From NCBI GenBank assembly GCA_039602395.1, contig JBCNJP010000013.1, positions 20,076,940 through 20,140,939 on the forward strand: a stretch of DNA of 64,000 bases, written 5' to 3'. Origin of the DNA: Deinandra increscens subsp. villosa. Its lineage: Eukaryota; Streptophyta; Magnoliopsida; Asterales; Asteraceae. The translations under genes and the position numbers were made by a program. Below the pieces are notes generated by a model. The model was not told the origin of the DNA. It did no database searches and worked only from the letters and a program-made list of their open reading frames with translations. This document shows positions 32,218 to 44,177 of this stretch, in pieces; within the stretch, counting starts at the first letter, position 1; the number at the start of each line of letters is the position of its first letter.

Positions 32218-33281
32218 TGTTCGAACCTGGAGGTTGGTGATAACACGAACACGCGAACCCAAGAACAAGATCACAAGTGAAGCTGCAGAACCAACATGTA
32301 TTTTGCTATCTATGTATTTTGAACATTTCAGTTTGTAATAACTTAGTTGACGTTGAACTTTGAATACTTATTTTGTATGTTTGTTTGTTCTTTATCATAT
32401 GTTGGTTCAGCTTGATTTACATGTGTGTTAATCTTGAGTTTGTATGTTTGATAGGTTGTTCAACACTTAGAATATTTTTCATGTTTGAGTTGTTCTTAAC
32501 GATCAGGCAGTTATACTCTTAACGACTTGAGTGTATTTTCCTTAACGACTTGCCTGGGAAATATACTTAACGACCTGCCTCCTCATGCTTCTTAACGATC
32601 TGCCATTTATGCCTTAACGACTTGCCCATGCTGTACTTAACGATCTGGTTGTCTCAACGAGCCTTAACAATGAAATACCTTTGTCTTAATAATCAGGATT
32701 GATGTTAACGATCTGACTTGTCTAGTTAACGATCTGCATGATTGGCTAACGATCTGACTTGTCTAGTTAACGATCTGCATGATTGGCTAATGATCTGACT
32801 TGTCTAGTTAACGATCTGCATGATTGGCTAACGATCTGACTTGTCTAGTTAACGATCTGCATGATTGGCTAATGATCTGACTTGTCTAGTTAACGATCTG
32901 CCTGACATGGTTAACAATCTGGTTTGTTCTTAACGACCTGGATAACGACCTGACCTGGACAAGTTATCGATTTAACAAAAGTGTTAGTAGAATTTAATGA
33001 TTTCTTGATGTGACGTGTGATTCTCCTTGTATTCTGTGCATTGACACTTGTGCTCCTCATTGGGTATAAATAGGAATCCTTAGGAAATCCTAATTAAGCC
33101 TTGAGAGAACCTCCTGAGGAGCACTGTGTGTTTGTGTGTGTGTTCTTGGTGTTCTTCCTTGAGTTTCAGAGGCGATGGCAAGGCAATGTTGATGATTCAA
33201 CCAAGAATGATCATCACACGTGATTTCCGCAATCGTGTGATGAATCAAATGATGATCTTTGGCTAGAAATCGATCTTGACA
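32218..33281 (+). repeat. Sirevirus 3' LTR (1,064 bp)
   Basis: It begins TGTTCGAACC and ends CTTGACA, followed by the CTGAC target duplication. It carries the TTAACGATCTG array (32496-32973, five ~43-bp core units) and TATAAATA at 33065-33072. Substitutions against the 5' LTR look like a few per cent. Confidence 0.95.
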
Positions 33282-33286
33282 CTGAC
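33282..33286 (+). repeat. Target site duplication of the Sirevirus, right copy (CTGAC)
   Basis: Matches 14222-14226, so the two Sirevirus LTRs belong to one insertion. Confidence 0.9.
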
Positions 33287-34036
33287 AAATGCTTTTTACT
33301 TAATATTATGGTTTATATGTTAGCCATATGACTACTTGTTCTCTTATTGATGCCCAACTATGGTACATTATCGTTATAAACGTTTGTACAACTGTATCCC
33401 ACCATTAATTGATTTCAATTAGTTCTGTACGAAACGATAGCTAGTGAATAGATCTATTTGGGTTGACAACCCTGCCCAGTTTGGTCGCTCCAAACCTGAC
33501 TGCGTACATTGTCAAGGGGTACACGTCAGCTATTCTGTTCTGTTCGGTATCTCTCGGGTGAGATACCATGGGTGGGTAAATCGTTAGTATTTGAAATCAT
33601 GGTTCAGGTGAGTTCATACAATCACAACGGTAAACCAACGTAATATTTAAGTATGCCAAAACTATTTTGCAAACCTTAAACGTAGAGTCAAAAACCTGTG
33701 AACCTCACCAACTTTATGTTGACCTTTTAAACTCATGATTTCTCAGGTAACTAGGAAATCACTGAAGAAATGCAAATGGGGCTTAACTTCAACTATCAGA
33801 CCTTCTTCGCCGGATTCATAGTCCCAACCTATCCTAAATAAACTATCTTATGCTTTTATTATTAAATTAAGACTTCTTATTTTCAAATGTAAGACATTAT
33901 CATTTTCACCAGTTTTCCACTGCAATCTAAATGATGTGATGTTTTCTTTAACGTTTGAATATAATTAGTTGTTCTATCTATCCACGACTATGATTCCATC
34001 CCATTCACACCCGAACCCGTTGACCGGGGTGTGACA
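33287..34036 (+). mobile_element. Long gypsy LTR, right part (U5 end)
   Basis: Continuation of the LTR left at 14226. It ends GGGGTGTGACA, the complement of the LTR's own left end. Segments such as CTATTTGGGTTGACAACCC and ACCTCACCAACTTTATGTTGACC recur, reverse complemented, in the LTR starting at 60814. That shows a related family in opposite orientation. Confidence 0.72.
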
Positions 34037-34961
34037 CCCCAACCGACGGCGAAATATGTCGGGACGCGATGATTGTCCAGATGCACACAACACTATTAAT
34101 GTTGTGATATTCTTAATCAACCCATTTCCTATAAATCAAACAATACATAATAATTCATATTCAACAATCACAATTTACATATTAACTTCGTTGATTTAGG
34201 TCACACTGATCCGCATGCATCCTATGGTGTTATCATAATGATCAGCACAATCAAACAGCAAAGCCTGCAACATGTACAAAATAAGGATCAACTACAAGTA
34301 GTTGGTGAGTAAACATTCGTTTAGTATTCTATAATAGATTAAATCATTGCGATTCAATGGATCAAGTGTAAATGTCTAAATCATGATCAACAAGTATAAG
34401 TGATGTGCACCAAACCTAGACAAGTAAGGAAGCAATCACCTGGCGCCCAAGCCAAGGCAGGCCAGGTGGGTTGTCAGCCAATAGATCTATCATTGTTGCC
34501 ATGACTCGATGGTTAATGGTACACTGCGATTAGCGATTAGCGACTAGCGAATACCACAACAAATAAACCACAAGTATCACATAATCAGAGAATCACACAT
34601 AGAGCACATAGAATCGCATGTTTGGTTTCATAATAAAGCGTTTAGAGATTTTTAAATACTGGTACATGTTGCATCCCAAAACATTAAAATGAAAGAGATG
34701 CTATGAATGCTCACCTGATGAGGAGACACAAAGGAAAGAAGAAAACACCACGACTCTAGACGATTAAACCCACAGACGAACTTGACAGCTAAACCAAATT
34801 GAGGAATAAATGAACAAATAAATAATTAATTAAACAAATAAATAATTAATTGAATAAATAAATAACTAATTAAATAAATAATTAATTAAGTTTTCACGAC
34901 AAAGTCGACTCGTCAACTCATTGGTGAACATTTGATGAAATACAAATGTTTAAGGTAGAAG
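34037..34961 (-). mobile_element. Reverse-oriented LTR-like sequence, copy 1
   Basis: Directly after the gypsy LTR the sequence reads CCCCAACCGACGG. Counting from TGTGACACCCC this looks like the U5 end of another gypsy LTR in minus orientation. It also has the GTTGGTGAGT block and a '..CAGCCAATAGATCTATC' block typical of such LTRs. A TAAATAAATAATTAAT low-complexity stretch occurs at about 34805-34890. No far end is visible. Confidence 0.45.
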
Positions 34962-35337
34962 TGTTGGTTTCACGAGAATCTGACTACAAGACGATAAATA
35001 ATTGTAATTGCGTCTACTCGGTCGACACGAAATCTATGTAAAACGAGTTGTAAAGATAACACAAGAAGGTAAATACAATTAAGATTGTATTGATATCACT
35101 CAGAGAATACACACACATAAACACACAGAAGAATGACTCAGAAAGTTACAAAAACTGAACAAGACAAGCTATTTATAGTCGTTCCTAACTGTGCGAACTG
35201 GACGTCACCCGAACTGCCACTTCGGGTTAGTTCGTATGCACACGAACTGGCAGTTCGGGCCACTTCGGACACCGGCTCTTTTATAGCTTTTGTCTTGTAC
35301 TTGATACTTCACACGACGACCAGTATATGCTCCAACA
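34962..35337 (-). mobile_element. Short copia-type LTR (376 bp), minus strand, copy 1
   Basis: In minus sense it begins TGTTGGAGCATATACTGG and ends GAAACCAACA. It contains ACTATAAATAGC and is preceded by a polypurine tract (GAGGGGGAGTT). It is therefore a 3' LTR of a minus-strand copia element whose body would lie to the right. No pol sequence follows, so the element is truncated. Confidence 0.7.
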
Positions 35338-36660
35338 AACTCCCCCTCGGCGTGTGCAGTATCAATCTTCATATAAACTCGTATCTTTAATCAAAATCTC
35401 CCTCAACTTGACGGATAGTTTGATCTTGAATACTTGAGTTTATAGCGCATGTAATCTCTTTATCAACATTTTCAGAAGACTTGAAGTTGTGATGTTCTTT
35501 TCCACTTAGTACCTGCCAACATAAATAATCTTGGCGCAAAACATCTCTTCGAGACTCCAAGATATTCAGATTTTGAAATTTGAAGTGTATCACGTGTTGA
35601 TCAACCGAAAACAAAGAAGAAACAAAATCTTTTTGATTTTTGTAACTTTATATCAAAACACACCTAAAATCTTTTTGGTATTTTCTGATATGAAATGTAA
35701 ATGCAAAACAGAATCAGACGCTATTTGTATCTTTTGCGAGAAAGATCACGACTTGGGATCATATTGGTCATAACATGTTGAACTACACTTCAATTTCGAT
35801 TATTGAAGCACATAAGCCATGCCGATTACATATATAATTTGTCCATCTTTAAACTCAGGCACAATTATACTCATAACATTTTGATATGTTAAGCTATTGA
35901 ATAATTTGCTTTGACCAGTGTACCCTAGACTACCAGTCATACTCAGATAAGTTTTAGCTTATCACACTTTGTGATTTCACTTGTGATTTAACACATAATG
36001 ATTGAATTCATGATATAGTCAACTGTATTCCATGCAAAAATAAATAAGAACGTTAAATCGTCTACCTTAAGGTCGATCTTTCGATACGCAAATAAGGCCT
36101 CGGATTTAACAAAATAAGAAAATAAAAACAAGTTGAAGTTGTATAATACAACAACAATTATGTCGGTCTTGTGGACACGCAGAGAAAGTCCGATAAGTTA
36201 TACGAAACACCAAGAAAATAAAGCAGAACCTCAAACGAACAACAATCAGGTTGATCTTTCGATGCGCAAAGAAAGTCCGATCCTTGAGAAAATAAAGAAA
36301 ATCAAACAAGTTTATTTTTTTTGCAAAATGAACACATGTATACACAGTGACTTCTCATAATCTTTTCACATATCTTTTTCTTGATATATCATGAGATATA
36401 CATCAAGATGTTGTCCACTAGGTCAAGCATCAGATTTAGTGTATATCACATTTGTATACTTTCTGATTTGCCGAGCCTACCTAGCACATTGAACAATGGT
36501 CTTATGGCTTGTTCATCTACTTTATCTATGAGACAGACAACGTTAGCCAATGTACCATCATTTCCCAATCATATTGGATACAATTTCTCATTTTTTCAAT
36601 GTTTTTGTCTTTTCAAATTTTCTCCCCCTAAAAATGACAAACTCTATTTTTAGATTTTCA
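35338..36660 (-). mobile_element. 3' remnant of the minus-strand copia element, copy 1
   Basis: Begins with the polypurine tract. It contains three imperfect ~65-85 bp repeats (about 36065-36310) of the form GGT[CT]GATCTTTCGAT-CGCAAA-AAAGTCCGAT, and a second purine-rich tract (minus sense) at 36617-36630. No pol motif is readable in any frame, so I treat it as the untranslated 3' part of a copia element. Confidence 0.45.
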
Positions 36661-37640
36661 TTTTTACTATTTGAAAAATAATATACTATTTTTATATTTT
36701 TCAAAGAAACAAACTGCCCCTCAAAACGAGACGGAGTAAAACACTAAAAAAAATTGATCAACCAAAATGGATACTTGTGTTGTAAAACCTTGATTTAACA
36801 TCCATTTCGATCAGTTTTTCATCACGAGCAACCTTATGGGGTTAGTTTTCTAATTTGACTTCATTTGACCAGATTTAACGTTGACCAGAAAGCTGAGTGA
36901 GTCAACTCGGTCCTGAGTTAACCCCGCTTTATTCAAAACTGCATCCAAACGCCCCCAGCAACCAAACTAACCAAACACACCAACAACCTTACTATCCAAA
37001 ACAGTTCTGGCGGCCAGAGGTCCAAGGTCGCCGCGAGAAACCGTTGTAACCGCAGAAATCCGCAAACAAGAGTACCACCACAACGGAATCGAACAAAGAA
37101 GCCAGCATTGGAGGTTATAGGGCTGGAAACGAGCGTGAAAAGGAAGAAAACCAACACCACCATAACTGAAGAAGGCGTCGCCGCCGCCGCCGCTGCCGTG
37201 GTGGTTCCCTAACATCGTCGTCGTTGCTGCTCTGTTACTCAACCGAAATCGTGAACCCAGAGGGGGAAAGGAAGAACCGAAAGCAGACGGGAAAAGAAAA
37301 AGAAAAAGAGGTCGCTAGACCGCCGCAAGAAGTTCGCCGGATTCACACGGAGGATAGCTCACTTTCGTAGACTCTCTTGGTGGTACACACACATCAGTGT
37401 GTATGTTTGTGACGGATGGAAAGACCAAAAAGGGGAGGAATAACCAGAGCCTCCTGTCGCTCCTATACCGCCGGCGGTGGCCGGACGACCGCTGGAAACC
37501 AAGTGGTGGCCGGTTTTTCTCAAACGGATCTCTCTCTCTCTGACTCGATGTGTGTTTGTGTGTGTGTGTGTGACGGTTGAACAAAAGGTGTTGGGAATTA
37601 GGGTTTTATTAACACAAACATTATTATTATTATTTTATAA
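36661..37640 (-). other. GC-rich leader-like block, copy 1
   Basis: AT-rich to about 36900, then GC-rich with CCGCCG runs, a (TG)n/(CA)n microsatellite (about 37550-37572) and a (CT)n stretch. In minus sense it resembles the GC-rich R/leader regions of the gypsy LTRs elsewhere in this window. Short open frames here are low-complexity and I do not call genes. Confidence 0.35.
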
Positions 37641-37830
37641 ATCTATTAGGGTTTTGGGTGACAAAAAAGACATGAATGATACCGCAACGCCTTAACACAA
37701 GCATTTTTAAACAACCCGACTACGGTCCGCCATAACCGAATACTTACATGAATATTTAACGAAATATATTGTTATGAACTTAAACATTCCGAGAATATTT
37801 ATAAGAGTTTTATAAAATTTTGGTTATGAC

Positions 37831-37868
<38 letters not shown>

Positions 37869-38113
37869 CAAAAACGGTCGAGATTATTACATTATATATA
37901 AATATTTTTAACGAAATGTTTCGAAGGACTTAATCTTATAATAACTGAAAAAATTATTTGCGATACGCTATGTCAATAATTGTTAATTGTAATTACAGAA
38001 AAACGATTCGGTTCAAAAGTATATGGGTTAACCAACTTGTCACAAGTATAAATTTGTAATTTAATTAAAAATTGAATATCTAAAATAATGCTTAATTTAC
38101 ATTTTGTCCAAAT
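37641..38113. other. AT-rich sequence with (TA)n, copy 1
   Basis: No coding signal. A TA microsatellite lies at about 37833-37866; it is longer in the second copy. Confidence 0.6.
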
Positions 38114-38310
38114 TACTGTGGCTAAAGGGTACCAACGGCCACACTTATTGGTAAATAATGACCGCATACAACCAAAGTGAATATGCGTGACGGAAGGATA
38201 GTTTTAAGCCACACTTATTAGGACCGAATGGCCACATAAAATTACAACAATGTGTCACCATATGTTAGTTTATAGCCACGTCTTTTTATTTTCGCAAATG
38301 ATGTGGCTAA

Positions 38311-38353
<43 letters not shown>

Positions 38354-39366
38354 GACTATATACTACCAACAGCCACACTTATGTACAATACATGTAGCCC
38401 TTGTCACCCTTTAGCCACACTTATTACGCCAAAATGAGTGACTAAAACAACCCTTTAGCCACATTTTTTCCAAATACACGTGGCTAAAACACATACATAT
38501 GTGACTATATAATACAAACGACCGTAATTTTGATATTTTAACATGGTCGTTGCCACCCTCTATCCACACTTATTAGGACAAAATGTCTGATTGCAACAAC
38601 CCTTTAGCCACGTTTTTTCTAATACATGTGGCTAAAACACAAATATATGTGATTATATAATACCAGCGGCTACACTTTTTATATATTAACGTGGCTGTTG
38701 CCACCCTTTAGCCACACTTATTGCAACAAAATGTGTGACTAAACCAACCCTTTAGCCACGTTTTTTTCCAAATACACGTGGCTAAAAGACATATATATCT
38801 GACTATATAATACCAATGACCACACTTTTGATATTTTAACGTGGCCGTTGCCACCCTTTAGCCACACTTATTGGGACAAAATGCCTGATAACAACAACCC
38901 TTCAGCCACTGTAATACATGTGGCTAAAACACAAATATATGTGACTATATAATACTAACGGCCACACTTTTGATAGTTTAACGTGATTGTTGCCACCCTT
39001 TAGCCACACTTATTGGGACAAAATGTCTGGTTGCAACAACCCTTTAGCCATGTTTTTTTCTAATGCATGTGGCTAAACACACAAATATATGTGACTATAT
39101 AATACCAACGACCAAATAAAAAAACACACGTGGCCGTTGGGAACCTTTAGCCACACTTATTCGAAAGAAATATTGGATTACAACAATAAATATTTGTATC
39201 CTTCGGCCACACTTTTAGGAGGCTTTAGCCATTAATATTTTAACATTGCCGTATCATACATACGATGATGGGACCTTTGGTCTCGTTTGAAATGGAAGGA
39301 AAAAGACGTGGCCAAAGACCTACGACCACGTTTTTTACGTGGCGAAAGCCTCTTTTTGACGCAGTG
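38114..39366. mobile_element. CACTA-like non-autonomous element with ~150-bp tandem repeats, copy 1
   Basis: The right end, reverse complemented, starts CACTGCGTCAAAAAG and the left end starts TACTGTGGC. AAT flanks both ends (38111-38113 and 39367-39369), a 3-bp duplication as expected for CACTA elements. The body repeats GCCACACTTATT at 38413, 38563, 38711, 38861 and 39003, a period of 142-150 bp. Each unit holds inverted TTTAGCCAC and GTGGCTAAA motifs that could pair. No transposase. A (TA)n tract interrupts at about 38312-38350. Classification is moderate: one end base is off and the duplication is short. Confidence 0.5.
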
Positions 39367-39723
39367 AATGTAAAACAGATATGTTGGGTCTGATAAACCA
39401 TACCCGAGCTAGTCGCTATAGGCTCTGCTTACCCTTCGGGGGGAGAGGAACATGTATTATGTTGTCCAAATTTGGGGTCGTGCTCAACATCATAGAATGG
39501 CCGAAAGACAAAATCTTAAATCTGTCAGGAATAGAGGTCATGAGTCCTATGGGTTTACAAATAAAGTGGACTATCTATCCCAAGTATATAAAATTATATT
39601 TAACTCTTATCTTTTCGGGACATGCTATTCTTGCTAGGGTTACGCCTCGTTGAGGATAATTGGTTAACTTATTGTTTTTAGATAAATGTTATTTATCTGC
39701 TCATTTAACTCCGTGAATTCACT
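39367..39723 (+). mobile_element. Gypsy LTR fragment, copy 1 (cut by gap)
   Basis: Matches 58287-58643, where the sequence continues into an LTR end and PBS. It is cut at the gap. Confidence 0.6.
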
Positions 39724-40223
39724 NNNNNNNNNNNNNNNNNNNNNNNNNNNNNNNNNNNNNNNNNNNNNNNNNNNNNNNNNNNNNNNNNNNNNNNNNNNNN
39801 NNNNNNNNNNNNNNNNNNNNNNNNNNNNNNNNNNNNNNNNNNNNNNNNNNNNNNNNNNNNNNNNNNNNNNNNNNNNNNNNNNNNNNNNNNNNNNNNNNNN
39901 NNNNNNNNNNNNNNNNNNNNNNNNNNNNNNNNNNNNNNNNNNNNNNNNNNNNNNNNNNNNNNNNNNNNNNNNNNNNNNNNNNNNNNNNNNNNNNNNNNNN
40001 NNNNNNNNNNNNNNNNNNNNNNNNNNNNNNNNNNNNNNNNNNNNNNNNNNNNNNNNNNNNNNNNNNNNNNNNNNNNNNNNNNNNNNNNNNNNNNNNNNNN
40101 NNNNNNNNNNNNNNNNNNNNNNNNNNNNNNNNNNNNNNNNNNNNNNNNNNNNNNNNNNNNNNNNNNNNNNNNNNNNNNNNNNNNNNNNNNNNNNNNNNNN
40201 NNNNNNNNNNNNNNNNNNNNNNN
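39724..40223. other. Assembly gap (500 N) between duplicated segments
   Basis: Exactly 500 N. The base before the gap aligns to 58643 and the base after it to 21167, so both gap edges coincide with the ends of the duplication. Confidence 0.98.
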
Positions 40224-40629
40224 TACTATCTCAGATGATGATGCTTTTGAAGGAAATTTTCCGACATTTGAGCCATTTGCTCCGGTTTCTTCATCGATTT
40301 TGGGAACTATCTACTCGGCAGACCCTCCTAATCTAACGTGGGGAAATCAGACTAGTGAGTCAATGAATCTGTCCGGAGAATCAACCTCTTCTGCAACTCC
40401 TGATGAACCGGTTATTCCAGTACCAGATCCAGTTTTGGTAGAAACAGAATCAGCACCTGCAGTAGTTCAGGGGGAAACCAACACGGAAACTGCTCCTGAA
40501 GATCATGATTCTGATTCTGAAGTTGAAGCAGAAGTTGACACCGGTGAGGTCCCGGGAAATAATCTGCAAATTGGGAACCTTGAATCTACCATCGAAGACA
40601 CCCTTGTTGAAAGAGTCAAGGGTTCATAA
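40224..40629 (+). pseudogene. pol: Sirevirus integrase C-terminal tail, copy 2 (truncated by gap)
   Basis: The acidic, Ser/Thr/Pro-rich tail after integrase, open from the gap to a stop at 40629. It is identical in reading to 21167-21572. The RT follows in a different frame, as in copy 1. Confidence 0.85.
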
Positions 40630-41713
40630 AATTCATCCAACAAGCCAGATTATAGGCCCCGTAGACAAACGGATTACCCGAAGTCAAATAGAACATGCCA
40701 ACTCATGCTTCTTCTCATGCTTTATTTCACAAGAAGAACCAAATTCAGTTGCTGCTGCTCTCAAAGATGATAATTGGATTGATGCCATGCAAGCAGAGTT
40801 ACTTCAGTTCAAATTGCTCAATGTTTGGCATCTTGTTGAAGCTCCTAAGGGTGTTGAACCCATACCAGTCAAGTGGATATTCAAGAACAAAAGAGACGAC
40901 CGTGGAATAATCATAGGAAACAAAGCTCGATTAGTAGTGAAAGGATACTTGCAAGAAGACGGCATCGATTATGACGAAGTCTATGCACCTGTCGCTCGTC
41001 TAGAAGCCATTCGGATTTTCTTAGCTTATGCCGCGTCAATGAACATCACTGTTTACCAACTTGATGTTAAGACTGCCTTCCTGTATGGCGAGCTGGATGA
41101 GGATGTGTACGTACAACAACCTCCCGGGTTTGTGAACAAGTCATTTCCAAACAAATGTTACAAACTTGACAGGGCCCTTTATGGTCTGCACCAAGCCCCG
41201 AGGAAGTGGTACGAGACGTTGTCAACATATCTGCTGGAAAATGGATATAAAAGGGGTGTCATTGATCAGACTCTTTTCATTCGACACGTCGGGAAGGATA
41301 TGCTTTTGGTTCAAGTATACGTTGACGATATCATCTTTGGGTCAACGAATGAGAATTTGTGGCATGCATTTGAGGACTTGATGAAGAAAAGGTTTGAGAT
41401 GAGCGCCATGGGTGAATTAACCTTTTTCCTAGGAATTCAAGTGAAGCAGTCGCCAGATGGTATACTGATCAGCCAAGGGAAATACGTTAAAGAAATTCTG
41501 AAGAAGTTCGGTTTTCACGACTCTAAGGGATTCTCTACACCAGTGGAAACTCGTCACAGACTGAATACTGATGCTCATGGTATCTCGGTGGATGAACACT
41601 TATACCGTTCGATGATCGGGTCGTTGATGTATTTGACGGCAAGTCGTCCTGATATCATGTTTGGAGTCTGTCTCGTTCGCGATTTCAGAGCAAACCAAAA
41701 GAATCACATTTGA
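40630..41713 (+). CDS. pol: Sirevirus reverse transcriptase, copy 2 (open)
   Basis: The RT domain is uninterrupted from its N-terminus through WIFKNKRD, YQLDVKTAFLYGELDEDVY, the catalytic YVDD at 41318-41329 and GELTFFLGIQV, to a stop at 41713; the frame is open from before 40505. The positions altered in copy 1 have the conserved residues here (YGLHQAPRKW, GSTNEN, and CGA at 40679-40681). A frame change near 41705 separates it from RNase H. Confidence 0.9.
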
Positions 41714-42258
41714 CTGCGGTTAAGGAATTTTCGATACTGAAGTCGAATCCCAACCGAGGGCTGTGGTATCCTAAAGATTCGGCCTTCGATCTTAGAGCCT
41801 ACTCAGACAGTGACTATGCTGGTTGTCAACTCGATCGGAAGTCTACAACGGGGGGAGCTCAGTTTTTAGGAAACCGACTCGTGTCGTGGCAATGCAAGAA
41901 GCAGACTACGGTGTCCACTTCAACTGCTGAGGCGGAATACATCGCTGCTGCATCATGCTGCTCTCAAGTTCTCTGGATCCAAAATCAATTGCTAGACTAC
42001 GGTTTGAATTTCATGAGTACTCCTATACATATTGATAATTCTGCTGCTGTGTCTATAGTTAAAAATCCAATTCAGCATTCTAAGACTAAGCATAAAGAGA
42101 TTAGACATCATTTCATTAGGGATTGTGCTGAGAAGAAATCTAGTCACCTTAGTTCAGATTGATTCAGAAAATCAGTTAGCTGACCTATTCACTAAGGCTT
42201 TTGACATGTCTAGGTTCAACTTTCTGGTTCCCTCTATAGGTATGATCAACTTTGACTA
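41710..42258 (+). pseudogene. pol: Sirevirus RNase H, copy 2 (late frameshift)
   Basis: Open through YSDSDYAGC, STAEAEYIAAASCC and KHKEIRHHFIRD. One extra T at about 42139 then shifts the frame, giving an early stop at 42162. The natural C-terminus (MINFD) is in the other frame at 42258. Copy 1 lacks this insertion. Confidence 0.88.
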
Positions 42259-44177
42259 GGACTAAAACTCCTTGCTCCCTGATACGTTAGTGTCTTGCTC
42301 TCTAGGTTTCTTTTCTTTTGTGAATAGTCTGTGTATATATCCTAAGTCTTGCATTCCTCTCACTAAAATCACCAAAAAGATTTTACACTTCTTGCTTGTT
42401 TTGAACTTTATCTGATTATTGATGTCTTGCTTATTTTATCTTATGCTTATAGATTTTGTTACTCTTTTGACTCACTTGAGTCAGTTCCTATGTTGTTTGA
42501 CTTGTTTTGGCTGAGAAAAATATTTCAGTATGTTTGTGTCTCGAGTCAAAATGATTTATGACCAAAGGAATTTCTTTTCATTCAAATAACTTGTTTTTGT
42601 GTCTGTCTGCCGTGCCTGCATTTGTGGAAGATAAAACCAAAAATAGTGTCATTTCTGTAATTTTTAATTAAAGTATTTATACACATGTGCAGTGAAAATT
42701 AGCAGAAAAATACCAAAAACATTGAAAATTGCAGAAAACCTTTTGGTCTGTGGTCGGACAATATGTTGGAACATGATATAATTCTGGTCTTGTTGATCTA
42801 ACCATAGGATATGATCCAATCGACCGGTAATTCTATCATTTGATGTGTCGGTAGGCTCAACATACTTAGAAGTAGACTATTTCTGTGATTACACATTAAT
42901 TTGCTTGAAAATGTGAACCTTTAAGTCTAACCAGTGAGCAAAATTCTTTAAATTTGCCTTAAGTCTAAGCTAAGTACGATATGCCAACACACACGAATAT
43001 TTCTTTAGCATTAAGTCGCCTGATTTCACTCATCAGCACACCATCTGTTTTGCTTACGCAAAGACCTTGGTGTCGCTTCATCCATCAATAAATCCGTGGC
43101 ACATCTGCTTTGCGAAAGCGATGACCTTGTGTACCTACGCTGCATCCATTCCATCACAATCATCATTTATCCGTGACAGGTCATCTGCTTTGCGAAAGCA
43201 ATGACCTTGACGCTCTCACGCGATCCATCAAAATATCCATTCATGAAATCAGCTACTTAACACTGAAAGAAATAGGGGTAACATAAAATCATGTTGTCAT
43301 ATCGTTGAAGATAATTCACTTAATACTAAAGTACATTTTGAAAGATTACTTATAGATGTGTGGGCTGTATCCGAAGTGCAAAAATGGCTCATTGGTAGAA
43401 TTCTGTTGACTTATGTTGAACTAATAAGGTTAATCCACAAAATCTTTCTCTAATCTGGACTGAAAACATGATAAAATACATCACATGAAATTGGTTGAAA
43501 ATTAACCTTGTTTGAGCTTAAGTGGATAAACAATACCGACAATCTGACTTAGGGTACCGGATCCGAAAGGTGATTTGAATTGTTAGTGTTATTGATCACA
43601 TAAATGATCGGTATGATTCTAAACATGTCTGACCACGACCTTACAAAAATATGTGAATTCTGCAAACCCAATGTACTTGAATTTCCAAATTTGGTGTAAA
43701 ATTGACCAACTTGTACTAAAATTAAACTTGGTATTGGTTAGAAATGAACCAACTTGAAAGAAAATGAATTCTTGAGTTCGGGTGGAAAATTGACCCAATT
43801 CGAATAAAAATGGAAATTTTGAGTTCGGGCGGAATTTTGACCAATTAAAGTCAAAAATTTAGGTACTAGGTGTGTCATCATCAATTTTGTTGAAATATAC
43901 AGTTACTTGGTTTATATATTGAAAATTTATCTTCCTGGTAGGTATCGTGCGGGCATGACTATGTTTGTCTTTTAACAGTTTGGAAAATTTAAACTTTGTT
44001 GAAGTTATGTTCAAATTTTGAATTATTTTTTTAATTTTTCAAGTTAAAATATTCAAGTGGAAGACATTCAGTGTTGTTGGTCATAACGATTAGAGTGGCT
44101 AAACACTTAAGTTAAAATATTCAAGTGGAGAACAACTTGGAAAATTTGCTAAGTTAGTACTCTTCACGATGTGGCTA
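42259..44177 (+). other. Sirevirus post-pol untranslated region, copy 2
   Basis: Counterpart of 23126-25368 without the MITE; the empty site is at 43471-43478. It differs from copy 1 by many scattered small insertions. Confidence 0.75.

Larger units (their letters stand above)
14227..33281 (+). mobile_element. Ty1/copia Sirevirus (SIRE/Maximus-like), 19 kb, with post-pol accessory module
   Basis: A structurally complete element: 5' LTR, PBS, leader, gag, pol (PR-INT-RT-RH), a long 3' region with an internal promoter-like block and accessory ORFs, PPT and 3' LTR, bounded by CTGAC duplications. RT and RNase H read like the Sirevirus lineage (VYVDDIIFGS, TSTAEAEYIAA). The order PR-INT-RT-RH is diagnostic of copia. 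At about 19 kb it is unusually large; known Sireviruses are mostly near 9-12 kb. The extra length lies after pol. Pol and the accessory ORFs carry stops and frameshifts, so this copy is not autonomous. It sits inside a gypsy LTR and carries a MITE. Confidence 0.93.

Noticed and set aside
36933..37584. Minus-strand short frames in the GC-rich block
   Set aside because: Low-complexity Gly/Ser/Arg/His-rich overlapping frames in LTR-leader-like DNA, with no domain.
39381..39653. 90-codon frame repeated at 58301
   Set aside because: Lies in gypsy LTR sequence and has no recognisable domain. Its repetition is due to the large duplication.
39686..40336. Open frame running through the N gap
   Set aside because: It spans 500 undetermined bases and joins unrelated sequence on each side.
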